The notes under the pieces are model-generated. The model saw only the letters and a list, made by a program, of their open reading frames with translations, had not been told where the DNA came from and did no database searches. A program made the translations under genes and the position numbers. A DNA stretch of 64,000 bases from positions 62,001 through 126,000 of the forward strand of contig NZ_JBHSGR010000014.1 of assembly GCF_042654585.1 (NCBI RefSeq). Direction: 5' to 3'. Positions 16,865 to 24,812 of the stretch are shown here, piece by piece; positions within the stretch are counted from its first letter, which is position 1, and each line of letters starts with the position of its first letter. This DNA is from Geodermatophilus arenarius (GTDB lineage: Bacteria; Actinomycetota; Actinomycetes; Mycobacteriales; Geodermatophilaceae).

Positions 16865-17457
16865 GCCCGCCCCGCGGCGACGCCGTGGGGCTCGGCGATG
16901 ACGTCCGCCCCGACCGACACCGGCGCTGGACCCGCGTACGGCAGCTGCCGCCACGCCCGATGCCGCAACCGACCGCCAGCAGGACGCCCATGACCGGGAT
17001 GGGCCAGAGCGCACTGGCAGACGGGCGGCGACCACGCGGATCGCTCGGTTGCCGCCTCCTCGGCCGCCCACAGGGCAGTCCTTCCGGCACGTCGGGCACG
17101 GACGGTCCGAGGGTCCCGCAGTGAGACGCTCCGTGCCTGCGCACGCCGGCCGGGGAGTGCGGTTGCGCTGCTCCGGGCCGGCGACCTCCGTCCTCGTCCG
17201 GCCGGAGGGAGCGCCGAGCCTGGATGGGCTGGACGTCGCTCCTCCGGGGAAGCCGGCCTCACCGGACGGCAGCTGCTGTGCGGTGAGGCGGTGCCCGCCG
17301 GGCCGGACCAGCGGGTACGGCGTCGCGCGTGCCGGCCCGCGGGCGAGCTCCGACACGGCCGGGCGGCGCACGGGATCCGGACGACGGCGGGCAGCGTGGA
17401 TCGACGAGGTGGCGGTCCACGCCACGGCGGGGGAGGGACCGTTGCCGGGACGGGGTC
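16865..17457. other. gap without a supported gene
   Basis: About 590 bases between nhaA and the transglycosylase. A minus-strand stretch near 16960-17000 could encode one hydrophobic helix, and several frames are open, but none has convincing codon bias together with a start and ribosome-binding site. It may be decayed island DNA. Confidence 0.4.
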
Positions 17458-18570
17458 TTACCGACTGCCTTCCGCGGCGATGAGCTCGGCGACGTCTTCG
17501 GGCATCTGCGAGCAGTCGTCGTCGGTGTCCGGCTGGTCCTGGGCGAGCCCCTCGACGCCGGCGTCCTCGACCGGCTGGAAGCCCCTCTCCGCGATGTGCC
17601 GCGGCACCCGGTTCTGCGCGTTGACGACGTGCGAGCGCGACAGCCAGCCGAGGCCGTCGTCCACGTCGAAGTCGAGCCCGCCGCCGGGCGCTCGCTGGAC
17701 GTGTCCCGGAGACGGCAGGAGCCCGACCAGCTGGACGGCCTGATCGACGGACAGCGTGGACGGAGGGGTGTCGAAGTAGTACCAGCTGGCCGAGCAGATG
17801 CCGTAGACCTGCGGACCGAGCTGGGCGTGGTTGACGTACAGCTCGAGCATGCGGCGGTCGTCGAGGACCAGCGCCAGCTCCACCGACAGGCCGGCCTCGA
17901 CGGCCTTGCGCCAGGCGCTCATCTCCTGGTTCAGGAAGAGGTTCTTGGCCACCTGTTGCGGGATCGTCGACCCGGACGGGTCCTCCTCCCCGCGCAGGTG
18001 CGCTTCGGCGCGGCCGGACAGCTCGTCCCAGGTGAAGGCACCGTCGCGGTAGGGGAGCGGCTGGTCCTCGTGCGCGATGACGGCGGCGAGGAAGTTGCGC
18101 GACACGTGCTCGACCGGCACCGACTGCTGGACGGCGCCCTGGTCGTTGGCCAGCATGAACGCCGTCGTCGGCGGGTCGATCCAGCGCAGTGACACCAGGA
18201 CCAGCGCCTGGAGCAGGAAGGCGATCACCAGGACGCGGGCGGTGCAGCGGCGCAGGCGACGACGCCGTTCGCGCTTCGGGTCCTCCCGGGGTGGGACCTC
18301 GTCCGCTCCCGGCCGGGTGCCCGGCCGACGGCGCTGGTGCGGAGGCGTGGTCCCCGGACCGGGCGGCGGTGGCGGCGGCCACGGTCGGGACCGAGGAGGG
18401 GGCGCAGCCCATGGGTCGGACGGCGGAGGTCCTGGCCACGGATCGCCGTACCGCGCGAGCGGGTCGTCGGCCACCGGCCGCGACGTGCGCCGGGAGGACT
18501 CCCGGTCGGTCCGCTGCTGCTCGTCCGGCACGTCAGCCGGCGGGCGACGGCGGCGCGGCGCGAAGGGCAT
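17458..18570 (-). CDS. monofunctional peptidoglycan transglycosylase (GT51)
   Basis: 370 aa. A Pro/Arg-rich cytoplasmic N-terminus (1-109) precedes one membrane anchor (about 110-130) and a GT51 domain (about 155-310). The domain has the catalytic Glu in AVIAHEDQPLPY, the STIPQQVAKNLFLN motif and ELYVNHAQLGPQVYG. There is no transpeptidase domain. It polymerises lipid II into glycan strands on the outer face of the membrane. The ATG has GGAGG 10 nt upstream. The active-site neighbourhood EDQ and the missing Gly before STI are slight departures from the classical MtgA motif. Confidence 0.88.
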   Translation of the reverse strand: MPFAPRRRRPPADVPDEQQRTDRESSRRTSRPVADDPLARYGDPWPGPPPSDPWAAPPPRSRPWPPPPPPGPGTTPPHQRRRPGTRPGADEVPPREDPKRERRRRLRRCTARVLVIAFLLQALVLVSLRWIDPPTTAFMLANDQGAVQQSVPVEHVSRNFLAAVIAHEDQPLPYRDGAFTWDELSGRAEAHLRGEEDPSGSTIPQQVAKNLFLNQEMSAWRKAVEAGLSVELALVLDDRRMLELYVNHAQLGPQVYGICSASWYYFDTPPSTLSVDQAVQLVGLLPSPGHVQRAPGGGLDFDVDDGLGWLSRSHVVNAQNRVPRHIAERGFQPVEDAGVEGLAQDQPDTDDDCSQMPEDVAELIAAEGSR

Positions 18571-18954
18571 GAGGTGTCGTCCTCCTGTGACCCGCTGACC
18601 GGATCCCCAGGTTACCGGGGATCAGCGGCGAGCCGATCGTCCGACGGGTAGCGCGCGCAGGCGCCCGTTCCCGGCCGCCTCGGTCGAACTGGCTGCCCGT
18701 GTCGGCGGTCCGCCTCCGGTCCGGGCTCCACGCCACGTCGGCGTCCGACATGTCGGTCCCGGAGTGTCCCGTCGTCCCGCCCGTCGTGGTCTCACTGCTG
18801 CGGGCGGGCACGGGCGCACTCCACGGTCCCACCTGTCGACCGTCGGTTCCCGGTGGTGCGGTAGCGCGGAGTGCGCGGACCCAGGTGCCGCACTGCTCGA
18901 CGGCGGACCGGGCAGCGGCCCGCCACGGGGGCATCCCAGGCCCCAACACGGAGA
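18571..18954. other. gap between the transglycosylase and the att-like repeat
   Basis: No ORF I can support. It holds the transglycosylase upstream region and sequence probably belonging to the end of the inserted segment. Confidence 0.4.
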
Positions 18955-19009
18955 CGCCCCGGGCTCCTGACCTGCAGGAACACCGGGGCGGTGCTGTGTC
19001 CGAGGGGGG
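18955..19009. repeat. att-like direct repeat, tRNA-proximal copy
   Basis: 55 bp, 3 mismatches to 11444-11498. It covers the last 13 bp of the tRNA-Leu gene and the GC-rich hairpin (CGCCCCG / CGGGGCG) just downstream of it, which probably terminates tRNA transcription. Confidence 0.75.
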
Positions 19010-19081
19010 ACTTGAACCCCCACGCCCGATAAAGGGCACTAGCACCTCAAGCTAGCGCGTCTGCCATTCCGCCACCCGGAC
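18997..19081 (-). tRNA. tRNA-Leu, anticodon GAG
   Basis: 85 nt on the minus strand. The acceptor stem GTCCGGG pairs with CTCGGAC with one G-T pair, the anticodon loop is TTGAGGT between CTAGC and GCTAG (anticodon GAG), there is a long class II variable arm, and the T arm is GGGGG-TTCAAGT-CCCCC. The CCA end is not encoded. Its 3' end is duplicated at 11486-11498, marking it as an integration target. Confidence 0.95.
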
Positions 19082-19187
19082 GAGTGCGGGGCCAAGACTA
19101 CCCGACGCACTCCGCCGCCCGGCACGGGTACCCCGCCGTGTCGCATCGCCCGGTCGTCCGTGCCCGTCGGAGGCCGGGGCGGGCCCG

Positions 19188-19193
19188 TAGTGT
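19188..19193 (+). promoter_or_regulatory. -10 box TAGTGT of the M20 peptidase gene
   Basis: TAGTGT, 7 nt before the GTG at 19201: leaderless pattern. Confidence 0.5.
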
Positions 19194-19200
19194 CGCCGGG

Positions 19201-20520
19201 GTGGAGAACCGAGGTCCCGTCCAGGCCCAGGCCGAGGTCGCCGAGCTGCTCGGCGAGCTGATCCGGATCGACACGACCAACACCGGCGACACCGCCACCA
19301 GCGCCGGCGAGCGGACGGCCGCCGAGTGGGTCGCCGGCAAGCTGGACGAGGTCGGCATCGCCTCCCAGGTCCTGGAGTCCGAGCGCGGGCGGGCCAGCCT
19401 CGTCGCCCGCGTCCCCGGCGCCGACCGCAGCCGCCCCGCCCTGCTGGTGCACGGGCACCTCGACGTCGTCCCCGCGGACCCCGCCGAGTGGAGCGTGCAC
19501 CCGTTCTCCGGCGAGGAGCGCGACGGCTACGTGTGGGGCCGCGGCGCGGTCGACATGAAGGACATGGACGCGATGGTCCTGGCGCTGGTGCGCGAGTGGG
19601 CCCGCACCGGCGTGCAGCCACCGCGCGACGTCGTCCTCGCCTTCGTCGCCGACGAGGAGGCCGGCGGCAGGCTCGGCGCGCGCTGGCTGGTCGACGAGCA
19701 CCCGGACCTGTTCGCCGACTGCTCCGAGGCGATCAGCGAGGTCGGCGGCTTCTCCATCACCGTCCGCGACGACCTGCGCCTCTACCTCGTCCAGACGGCG
19801 GAGAAGGGCCTCGCGTGGATGCGCCTGACCGCCGGCGGCCGGCCCGGGCACGGCTCGTTCGTCCACGACGACAACGCCGTCACCCGGCTGTGCCAGGCCG
19901 TCGCCCGGCTGGGCTCGACCCGGCTGCCCACCGTGCTCACCCCGCCGATGCGCCAGTTCCTCGCCGCGGTCGAGGAGGCCTACGGCATAGAGATCGACCC
20001 GGACGAGCCGGAGGAGGCGCTGGCCCGGCTGGGCAGCATCAGCCGGATGATCGGCGCGGCGCTGCGCAACACCGCCAACCCCACGATGCTCGACGCCGGC
20101 TACAAGACCAACGTCATCCCCGGGACGGCGAGCGCCACCGTCGACGGCCGCTTCCTGCACGGCCAGGAGGAGGAGTTCGAGCGCCAGCTCGCCTCCCTGG
20201 TCGGCGAGGGGGTCCAGCGCGAGTGGATCGTCCACGACCAGGCCGTGGAGACGACGTTCGACGGCCCGCTGGTCGACATGATGGTCGAGGCGCTGAAGGC
20301 CGAGGACGACGGTGCGCGGCCGGTGCCGTTCACGATGAGCGGCGGCACCGACGCCAAGAGCTTCGAGCGCCTGGGCATGCGCTGCTTCGGCTTCTCGCCG
20401 CTGCGGCTGCCCGCCGACCTCGACTTCGCCTCGCTGTTCCACGGCATCGACGAGCGGGTGCCGGTGGAGTCGCTGCGCTTCGGCGTCCGGGTGCTCGACC
20501 GCTTCCTGCGCGGCGTCTGA
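19201..20520 (+). CDS. M20 family metallopeptidase (ArgE/DapE/ACY1-like)
   Basis: 439 aa. Metal-binding and catalytic motifs are in order: HGHLDVVPA (about 84-92), GRGAVDMKD (about 113-121, bridging Asp), DEEAGG (about 151-156, catalytic Glu pair), ISEVGG, and a late FHGIDERV. A dimerisation domain sits between. It hydrolyses the amide bond of an N-acyl amino acid or dipeptide in the cytoplasm using two zinc ions; the exact substrate is unknown. The GTG is set by the leaderless -10 box. It converges with the LysR gene 8 bp away. Confidence 0.93.
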   Translation: MENRGPVQAQAEVAELLGELIRIDTTNTGDTATSAGERTAAEWVAGKLDEVGIASQVLESERGRASLVARVPGADRSRPALLVHGHLDVVPADPAEWSVHPFSGEERDGYVWGRGAVDMKDMDAMVLALVREWARTGVQPPRDVVLAFVADEEAGGRLGARWLVDEHPDLFADCSEAISEVGGFSITVRDDLRLYLVQTAEKGLAWMRLTAGGRPGHGSFVHDDNAVTRLCQAVARLGSTRLPTVLTPPMRQFLAAVEEAYGIEIDPDEPEEALARLGSISRMIGAALRNTANPTMLDAGYKTNVIPGTASATVDGRFLHGQEEEFERQLASLVGEGVQREWIVHDQAVETTFDGPLVDMMVEALKAEDDGARPVPFTMSGGTDAKSFERLGMRCFGFSPLRLPADLDFASLFHGIDERVPVESLRFGVRVLDRFLRGV

Positions 20521-20527
20521 GCGCGGT

Positions 20528-21400
20528 TCAGCGGGCGGCCCGAAGCGCTTCGAGCGCCGCGGCCACCGCGGGCACCCGCCGGGCGTCGGGGCGGACGAGG
20601 GTCTCGACCACCCGCCCGTCGACGTCGGGCAGGTCGACGGCGGCCACGCCCGGCTGCGCGCTGATCGCCAGCGCCCACGCCGGCAGCAGTGCCACCCCGA
20701 GTCCGCGGGCGACCAGCCGCTGCACGACGACGTGGTCGTCGGTGGCGAACCGGACGTCGGGGGAGAACCCGGCCCGCCGCGCGCAGCGCAGCAGGTGCCG
20801 GCGGCAGCGGGGGCAGCCGGCGATCCACGGCTCGTCGCGCAGGTCGGCCAGCAGGGCGGGCGCCGGCCGGCCGGCGGGCACGACCGCCTGCACCGCGTGG
20901 CGGGACAGCGGCTCGCGCAGCAGGTCGCCGGGGACGTCCTCCCCGTCGTCCTCGTGCCGGAAGACGACGGCCAGGTCGGCGGCGCCCTCGCGGACCGCCG
21001 CCTCGGCCTCCGGCGGCTCCAGCTCGGTGAAGTGGACCTCCAGGGCCGGCGCCCGCTCCCGGAGCGCGGCCAGCGCCGGCGGGACCAGCACCGCGGCGGC
21101 GGTCGGGAAGGCCGCGATCCGGACGACACCGGTGGCCAGCCCGGTCAGCGCGGCCACGTCCTGCTCGGCCGCCGCCAGCCGGTCGGCGATCGCCTCCGCG
21201 TGGCGCAGCAGCCGCCGGCCGGCCTCGGTGAGCGCCACCCCGCGCCCCTCCCGCACCACCAGCGGGGTCCCGGTCTCGGCCTCCAGCCGCCGGACCTGCT
21301 GGCTCACCGCCGGCTGGGTCCAGCCCAGGGCGCGCGCGGCGCCGGCGAGCGAGCCGGCGTGCGCCACCTCGCGGAAGACCAGCAGCCGGCGGGAGTCCAC
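20528..21400 (-). CDS. LysR-family transcriptional regulator
   Basis: 290 aa starting at a GTG. The N-terminal winged HTH reads LLVFREVAHAGSLAGAARAL and QPAVSQQVRRLEAETG, and the rest is the two-lobed substrate-binding domain. A Cys cluster CPRC followed by a Cys eight residues later lies in the effector domain, which could be redox- or metal-responsive. It is divergent from the racemase gene (82 bp apart), so it probably controls that gene and itself from the shared intergenic region. Confidence 0.9.
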   Translation of the reverse strand: MDSRRLLVFREVAHAGSLAGAARALGWTQPAVSQQVRRLEAETGTPLVVREGRGVALTEAGRRLLRHAEAIADRLAAAEQDVAALTGLATGVVRIAAFPTAAAVLVPPALAALRERAPALEVHFTELEPPEAEAAVREGAADLAVVFRHEDDGEDVPGDLLREPLSRHAVQAVVPAGRPAPALLADLRDEPWIAGCPRCRRHLLRCARRAGFSPDVRFATDDHVVVQRLVARGLGVALLPAWALAISAQPGVAAVDLPDVDGRVVETLVRPDARRVPAVAAALEALRAAR

Positions 21401-21481
21401 GCCGACATGAAAGCAGCGCTTGGGTCGGCCGGTCGACCCCGCGCTCTGGTGGGGGAGCTCGGCGCCGGGGAGCCTGACCGC

Positions 21482-22180
21482 ATGAGGACGATCGGGCTGC
21501 TGGGCGGCATGAGCTGGGAGTCGACCGCGCTGTACTACCGGGTGGTCAACAAGCTGGTCCGCGACCGGCTCGGCGGGCTGGCCAGCGCCTCGCTGCTGGT
21601 GCGCAGCCTCGACTTCCGCGCCGTGCGCGCCTGCCAGGTGGAGGACCGGTGGGACGACGCCGCGGCCCTGCTCGCCGCCGAGGCGCGGGCGCTGGAGGAC
21701 GCCGGCGCCGGCCTCGTGCTGCTGTGCACGAACTACATGCACAAGGTGGCCCCGGCGGTGGAGGCCGCCCTGACGGTGCCGTTCCTGCACATCGCCGACG
21801 CGGTGGCCGCGGCCGCGCCCGGGCCGGTGGTCGGCCTGCTCGGCGCCGCCGGCACGGTGCGCGAGCCGTTCTACCGGGACCGCCTGGCGGCGCGGGGGCT
21901 GACGGTGCTCACCCCGCCGGGCGACGACGTCGCGCGCGTCGACGCCGCGATCTTCGGCGAGCTGTGCCGCGGCGTGCTCTCCGACGGCACCCGCGCCGAG
22001 CTGCGCGCCGTGGTGGCCCGGCTCGCCGGGCGCGGGGCGCAGGCGGTGGCGCTGAGCTGCACCGAGCTCGAGCTGCTGCTGGGCCCGGACGACTCCGCGG
22101 TGCCCCTCCTGCCCTCGGCCCGGCTGCACGCGACCGCCGCCGTCGACCTCGCGCTCGGCGTCCCGGCCGCCGTGGTGTGA
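21482..22180 (+). CDS. aspartate/glutamate racemase family protein
   Basis: 232 aa. It starts RTIGLLGGMSWEST, the nucleotide-free N-terminal signature of the family. The two catalytic cysteines are in LLCTNYMHK (about residue 80) and ALSCTELELL (about residue 193). It interconverts D- and L-Asp or Glu, or a related amino acid, without a cofactor. It lies in opposite orientation to the LysR gene and 7 bp before the SDR gene, so racemase and SDR probably form an operon. Confidence 0.92.
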   Translation: MRTIGLLGGMSWESTALYYRVVNKLVRDRLGGLASASLLVRSLDFRAVRACQVEDRWDDAAALLAAEARALEDAGAGLVLLCTNYMHKVAPAVEAALTVPFLHIADAVAAAAPGPVVGLLGAAGTVREPFYRDRLAARGLTVLTPPGDDVARVDAAIFGELCRGVLSDGTRAELRAVVARLAGRGAQAVALSCTELELLLGPDDSAVPLLPSARLHATAAVDLALGVPAAVV

Positions 22181-22187
22181 TGCCGGG

Positions 22188-22994
22188 GTGACCTCTCCCA
22201 CACCTCCCGGCCCCGGTTCCGTCGCGCTGATCACCGGAGGGACCGGCGGCTTCGGCCGCGCCCTCACGCAGAAGCTGCGCGAGCGGGACGTCACCGTCGT
22301 CGCCGCCGACCTCGACTCCGAGCGCAACCGGTCGGTGGCCGAGGAGCTCGGCGCGCACTTCGTCGCCCTCGACGTCACCGACCGCGCCGCCAACGAGGCC
22401 GTCGTCGCGCAGGTGGAGGCCGAGCACGGCCGGCTCGACGCCGCCTACCTCAACGCCGGCATCTCCGCCGCCAAGAGCGACGACGCCCTCGACCTCGACG
22501 AGTTCATGCGCGTGGTCGACATCGACCTGTTCGGCGTCGTCTACGGCGTGCAGGCCGCGCGCCCGGCGATCAAGCGGGCCGGCGGCGGGGCGATCGTGGT
22601 GACGGCGTCGCTGGCGGGCCTGTCGCCGATGCCCACCGACCCCGGCTACAGCGTGGCCAAGGGCGGCGCGATCGCGTTCGTCCGGTCGATGGCGCCGCGG
22701 CTGACCCGCGACGGCATCACCATCACCGCGATCTGCCCCGGCTTCGCCGACACCGCGATCATCGACCGCATCCGCCACGAGTTCGAGGCCGCGGACTTCC
22801 CGGTCATCCCCGCCGCCGAGGTCGCCGACGCGATGGTCATGGCCTGGACGTCGGGCGAGCCCGGCGCCGCGTACGTCATCCAGCCCGGCGTCGGCACGGT
22901 GCCCTACAAGTTCAAGGGCGTGCCGAGCGCGAAGACCGCGACCGGTGAGACCGCCGTCGTCCCGGAGGCGCTGCGGCCGCCGTCCATGCTCTGA
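22188..22994 (+). CDS. short-chain dehydrogenase/reductase
   Basis: 268 aa. The Rossmann motif TGGTGGFG is at about residues 16-23, the LNAG motif at 88-91, catalytic Ser at 141 and YSVAK at 154-158, a complete classical SDR catalytic set using NAD(P)H. The substrate is unknown. The C-terminal extension (about 225-268) is not part of the core fold. The GTG lies 7 bp after the racemase stop, consistent with an operon. Confidence 0.92.
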   Translation: MTSPTPPGPGSVALITGGTGGFGRALTQKLRERDVTVVAADLDSERNRSVAEELGAHFVALDVTDRAANEAVVAQVEAEHGRLDAAYLNAGISAAKSDDALDLDEFMRVVDIDLFGVVYGVQAARPAIKRAGGGAIVVTASLAGLSPMPTDPGYSVAKGGAIAFVRSMAPRLTRDGITITAICPGFADTAIIDRIRHEFEAADFPVIPAAEVADAMVMAWTSGEPGAAYVIQPGVGTVPYKFKGVPSAKTATGETAVVPEALRPPSML

Positions 22995-23049
22995 CCGCTC
23001 CTGCCGGGGCCGGTGACCGCCGTTCCCCGGCCTCTGGCAGGGTCGGCGC

Positions 23050-24003
23050 ATGCGTGCATGGCGGGTACACGAGCTCGGCGACCCCTCGGAGGTCATGCGG
23101 CTGGAGGACGTCGAGGAGCCGACCCCGGCCGAGGGCCAGATCAAGGTCCGGGTCCGCGCGGCGGCGCTGAACTTCCCCGACGTCCTCATGGCGCAGGGGA
23201 GGTACCAGGAGCGCCCGCCGCTGCCCTACACGCCCGGCATGGAGCTGTGCGGGGAGACCGAGGACGGCCGGCGGGTGATCGGCCCGCCGGCCGGCGGCCC
23301 CGGCGCCTTCGCCGAGTACGCGCTGATGGACGCCCGCGACGCCTGGCCGGTGCCGGACAGCCTGTCCGACGAGAAGGCCGCGGCGCTGTGGATCACCTAC
23401 CAGACCGGCCACGTCGGCCTGCACCGCCGGGCACACCTGCGGGCGGGGGAGTGGCTGCTGGTGCACGCCGGCGCGGGCGGCGTCGGGTCGGCGGCGATCC
23501 AGCTCGGCAAGGCCGCCGGCGCCAGGGTCATCGCCACCGCCGGCGGCCCGCACAAGGTCGAGGTGTGCCGCGAGCTCGGCGCCGACCACGTCGTCGACTA
23601 CACGGCCGAGGACTTCGTCCCCGTCGTCAAGGAGCTCACCGGCGGCGAGGGTGCCGACGTCGTCTACGACCCGGTCGGCGGCGACGTGTTCGACAGGTCA
23701 CGGAGGTGCATCGCCTTCGAGGGCCGGCTGGTCGTCGTCGGGTTCACCAGCGGGCGGATCCCCGAGGCGCCCGCCAACCACGCGCTGGTCAAGAACTACA
23801 GCGTCGTCGGCCTGCACTGGGGCCTGTACAAGAAGAAGGACCCGGCCGTGATCGGGCAGACCCACGACGAGCTGGTCCGGCTGGTCACCGCGGGCGCGAT
23901 CGACCCGCTCGTCGGCCAGGTCCTGCCGCTGGACCGGGCGCCGCAGGCGCTGGCCGCGCTGGCCGACCGCGGCACCGTCGGCAAGGTCGTGCTCGTCCCC
24001 TGA
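23050..24003 (+). CDS. quinone oxidoreductase-like MDR enzyme
   Basis: 317 aa of the zinc-free medium-chain dehydrogenase type. It has a GroES-like N-terminal domain (residues 1-120) without the zinc-binding cysteines and a nucleotide-binding motif HAGAGGVGSAAIQLG (about 139-153) for NADPH. The family reduces quinones or enones. It lies 55 bp after the SDR gene in the same direction and ends at a terminator hairpin. Confidence 0.9.
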   Translation: MRAWRVHELGDPSEVMRLEDVEEPTPAEGQIKVRVRAAALNFPDVLMAQGRYQERPPLPYTPGMELCGETEDGRRVIGPPAGGPGAFAEYALMDARDAWPVPDSLSDEKAAALWITYQTGHVGLHRRAHLRAGEWLLVHAGAGGVGSAAIQLGKAAGARVIATAGGPHKVEVCRELGADHVVDYTAEDFVPVVKELTGGEGADVVYDPVGGDVFDRSRRCIAFEGRLVVVGFTSGRIPEAPANHALVKNYSVVGLHWGLYKKKDPAVIGQTHDELVRLVTAGAIDPLVGQVLPLDRAPQALAALADRGTVGKVVLVP

Positions 24004-24009
24004 CCGGCC

Positions 24010-24038
24010 GCGCCGGGCGGCCGTGGACCGCCCGGCGC
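24010..24038. terminator. bidirectional terminator hairpin
   Basis: An 11-bp perfect inverted repeat with a 7-nt loop between the convergent MDR and hemerythrin genes. Confidence 0.75.
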
Positions 24039-24045
24039 ACCGGGG

Positions 24046-24789
24046 TCAGGCGTGGCGGAAGGCCGCCCGCTCCCGCCGCCGGAACGGGCGCCGCAGGGCG
24101 AGGCGCCAGACGGCCACGAGGGCCCGGCCGCGCTCCTGCCGCTCCAGGGCGGCCACGCCCTCCGGGGGCATCTCGTGCAGGACCCAGGCGACCAGTTCCA
24201 GCAGCCGCGGGGTGGTGTACGCGGTGTCGAAGAACCGGGCGCCGACCCACTCCCAGTCGGCCGGCTGCAGGTGGTCCTGCAGCACCCGCATGCCGTCGCG
24301 CTCCTCGTGGGCCAGGTGCCGGTCGACGTGGACGCGGGCGGCCGCGACGGCCGCGGCCAGCGCCTCCCGCGCGGGCCCGTCGGCCACGCCCGCCAGCCGC
24401 GCGAAGCCGTGCGAGCACTCCCCGAGCAGCGGGTCGATCGCCGCGTGCTCCGCCGCCATCGCCTCCAGGATCGCCCGGCCCTCCGCGTCCCCGGCCGCGG
24501 CCGCCCGCTCGAGCAGCAGGGGCCACAGCCCCGCGTCCTCCCCGGTGTGGTGGTGGTGGAGGACCGAGGCGAAGTAGTCCCAGCGCCGGCGCAGCAGCTC
24601 CCACGTCCGGCGGTCCTCGAGCGGCGTGCGCTCGACCGCGCGGCCGAAGGCGGCGAGGTCACGGCGGAAGCCGTGGTGCATCACCCACATGAGGGTGAGG
24701 TCGACCGGGCCGTCCGGCGCGTCGGCCTGGCCGGGGAGGCGGAGCCGGCCGGGGGCGGGTCGCTGCGGGGCCAGGGTGGTGGTGGACAT
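24046..24789 (-). CDS. hemerythrin HHE domain protein
   Basis: 247 aa. Iron ligands expected of an HHE four-helix bundle are visible: MHHGFRRD, HHHHTGEDAGLWP, EHAAIDP and DRHLAHEERD. Such proteins bind O2, NO or peroxide at a di-iron centre in the cytoplasm. The ATG is preceded by GGAGG. About 60 residues at the C-terminus are a basic extension outside the bundle. It precedes no obvious partner; the glycosyltransferase gene upstream ends 24 bp away in the same direction. Confidence 0.88.
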   Translation of the reverse strand: MSTTTLAPQRPAPGRLRLPGQADAPDGPVDLTLMWVMHHGFRRDLAAFGRAVERTPLEDRRTWELLRRRWDYFASVLHHHHTGEDAGLWPLLLERAAAAGDAEGRAILEAMAAEHAAIDPLLGECSHGFARLAGVADGPAREALAAAVAAARVHVDRHLAHEERDGMRVLQDHLQPADWEWVGARFFDTAYTTPRLLELVAWVLHEMPPEGVAALERQERGRALVAVWRLALRRPFRRRERAAFRHA

Positions 24790-24812
24790 GGCGTCCTCCG
24801 GTGGGTGAGGGG

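Noticed and set aside
16865..17457. Small membrane protein between nhaA and the transglycosylase
   Set aside because: One hydrophobic stretch in a minus frame, but no start codon with a ribosome-binding site or consistent codon bias.
14810..18439. 1209-codon minus-strand frame across nhaA
   Set aside because: Runs through nhaA and the STAS operon with Arg/Pro/Gly-rich shadow composition; real genes lie on the other strand.
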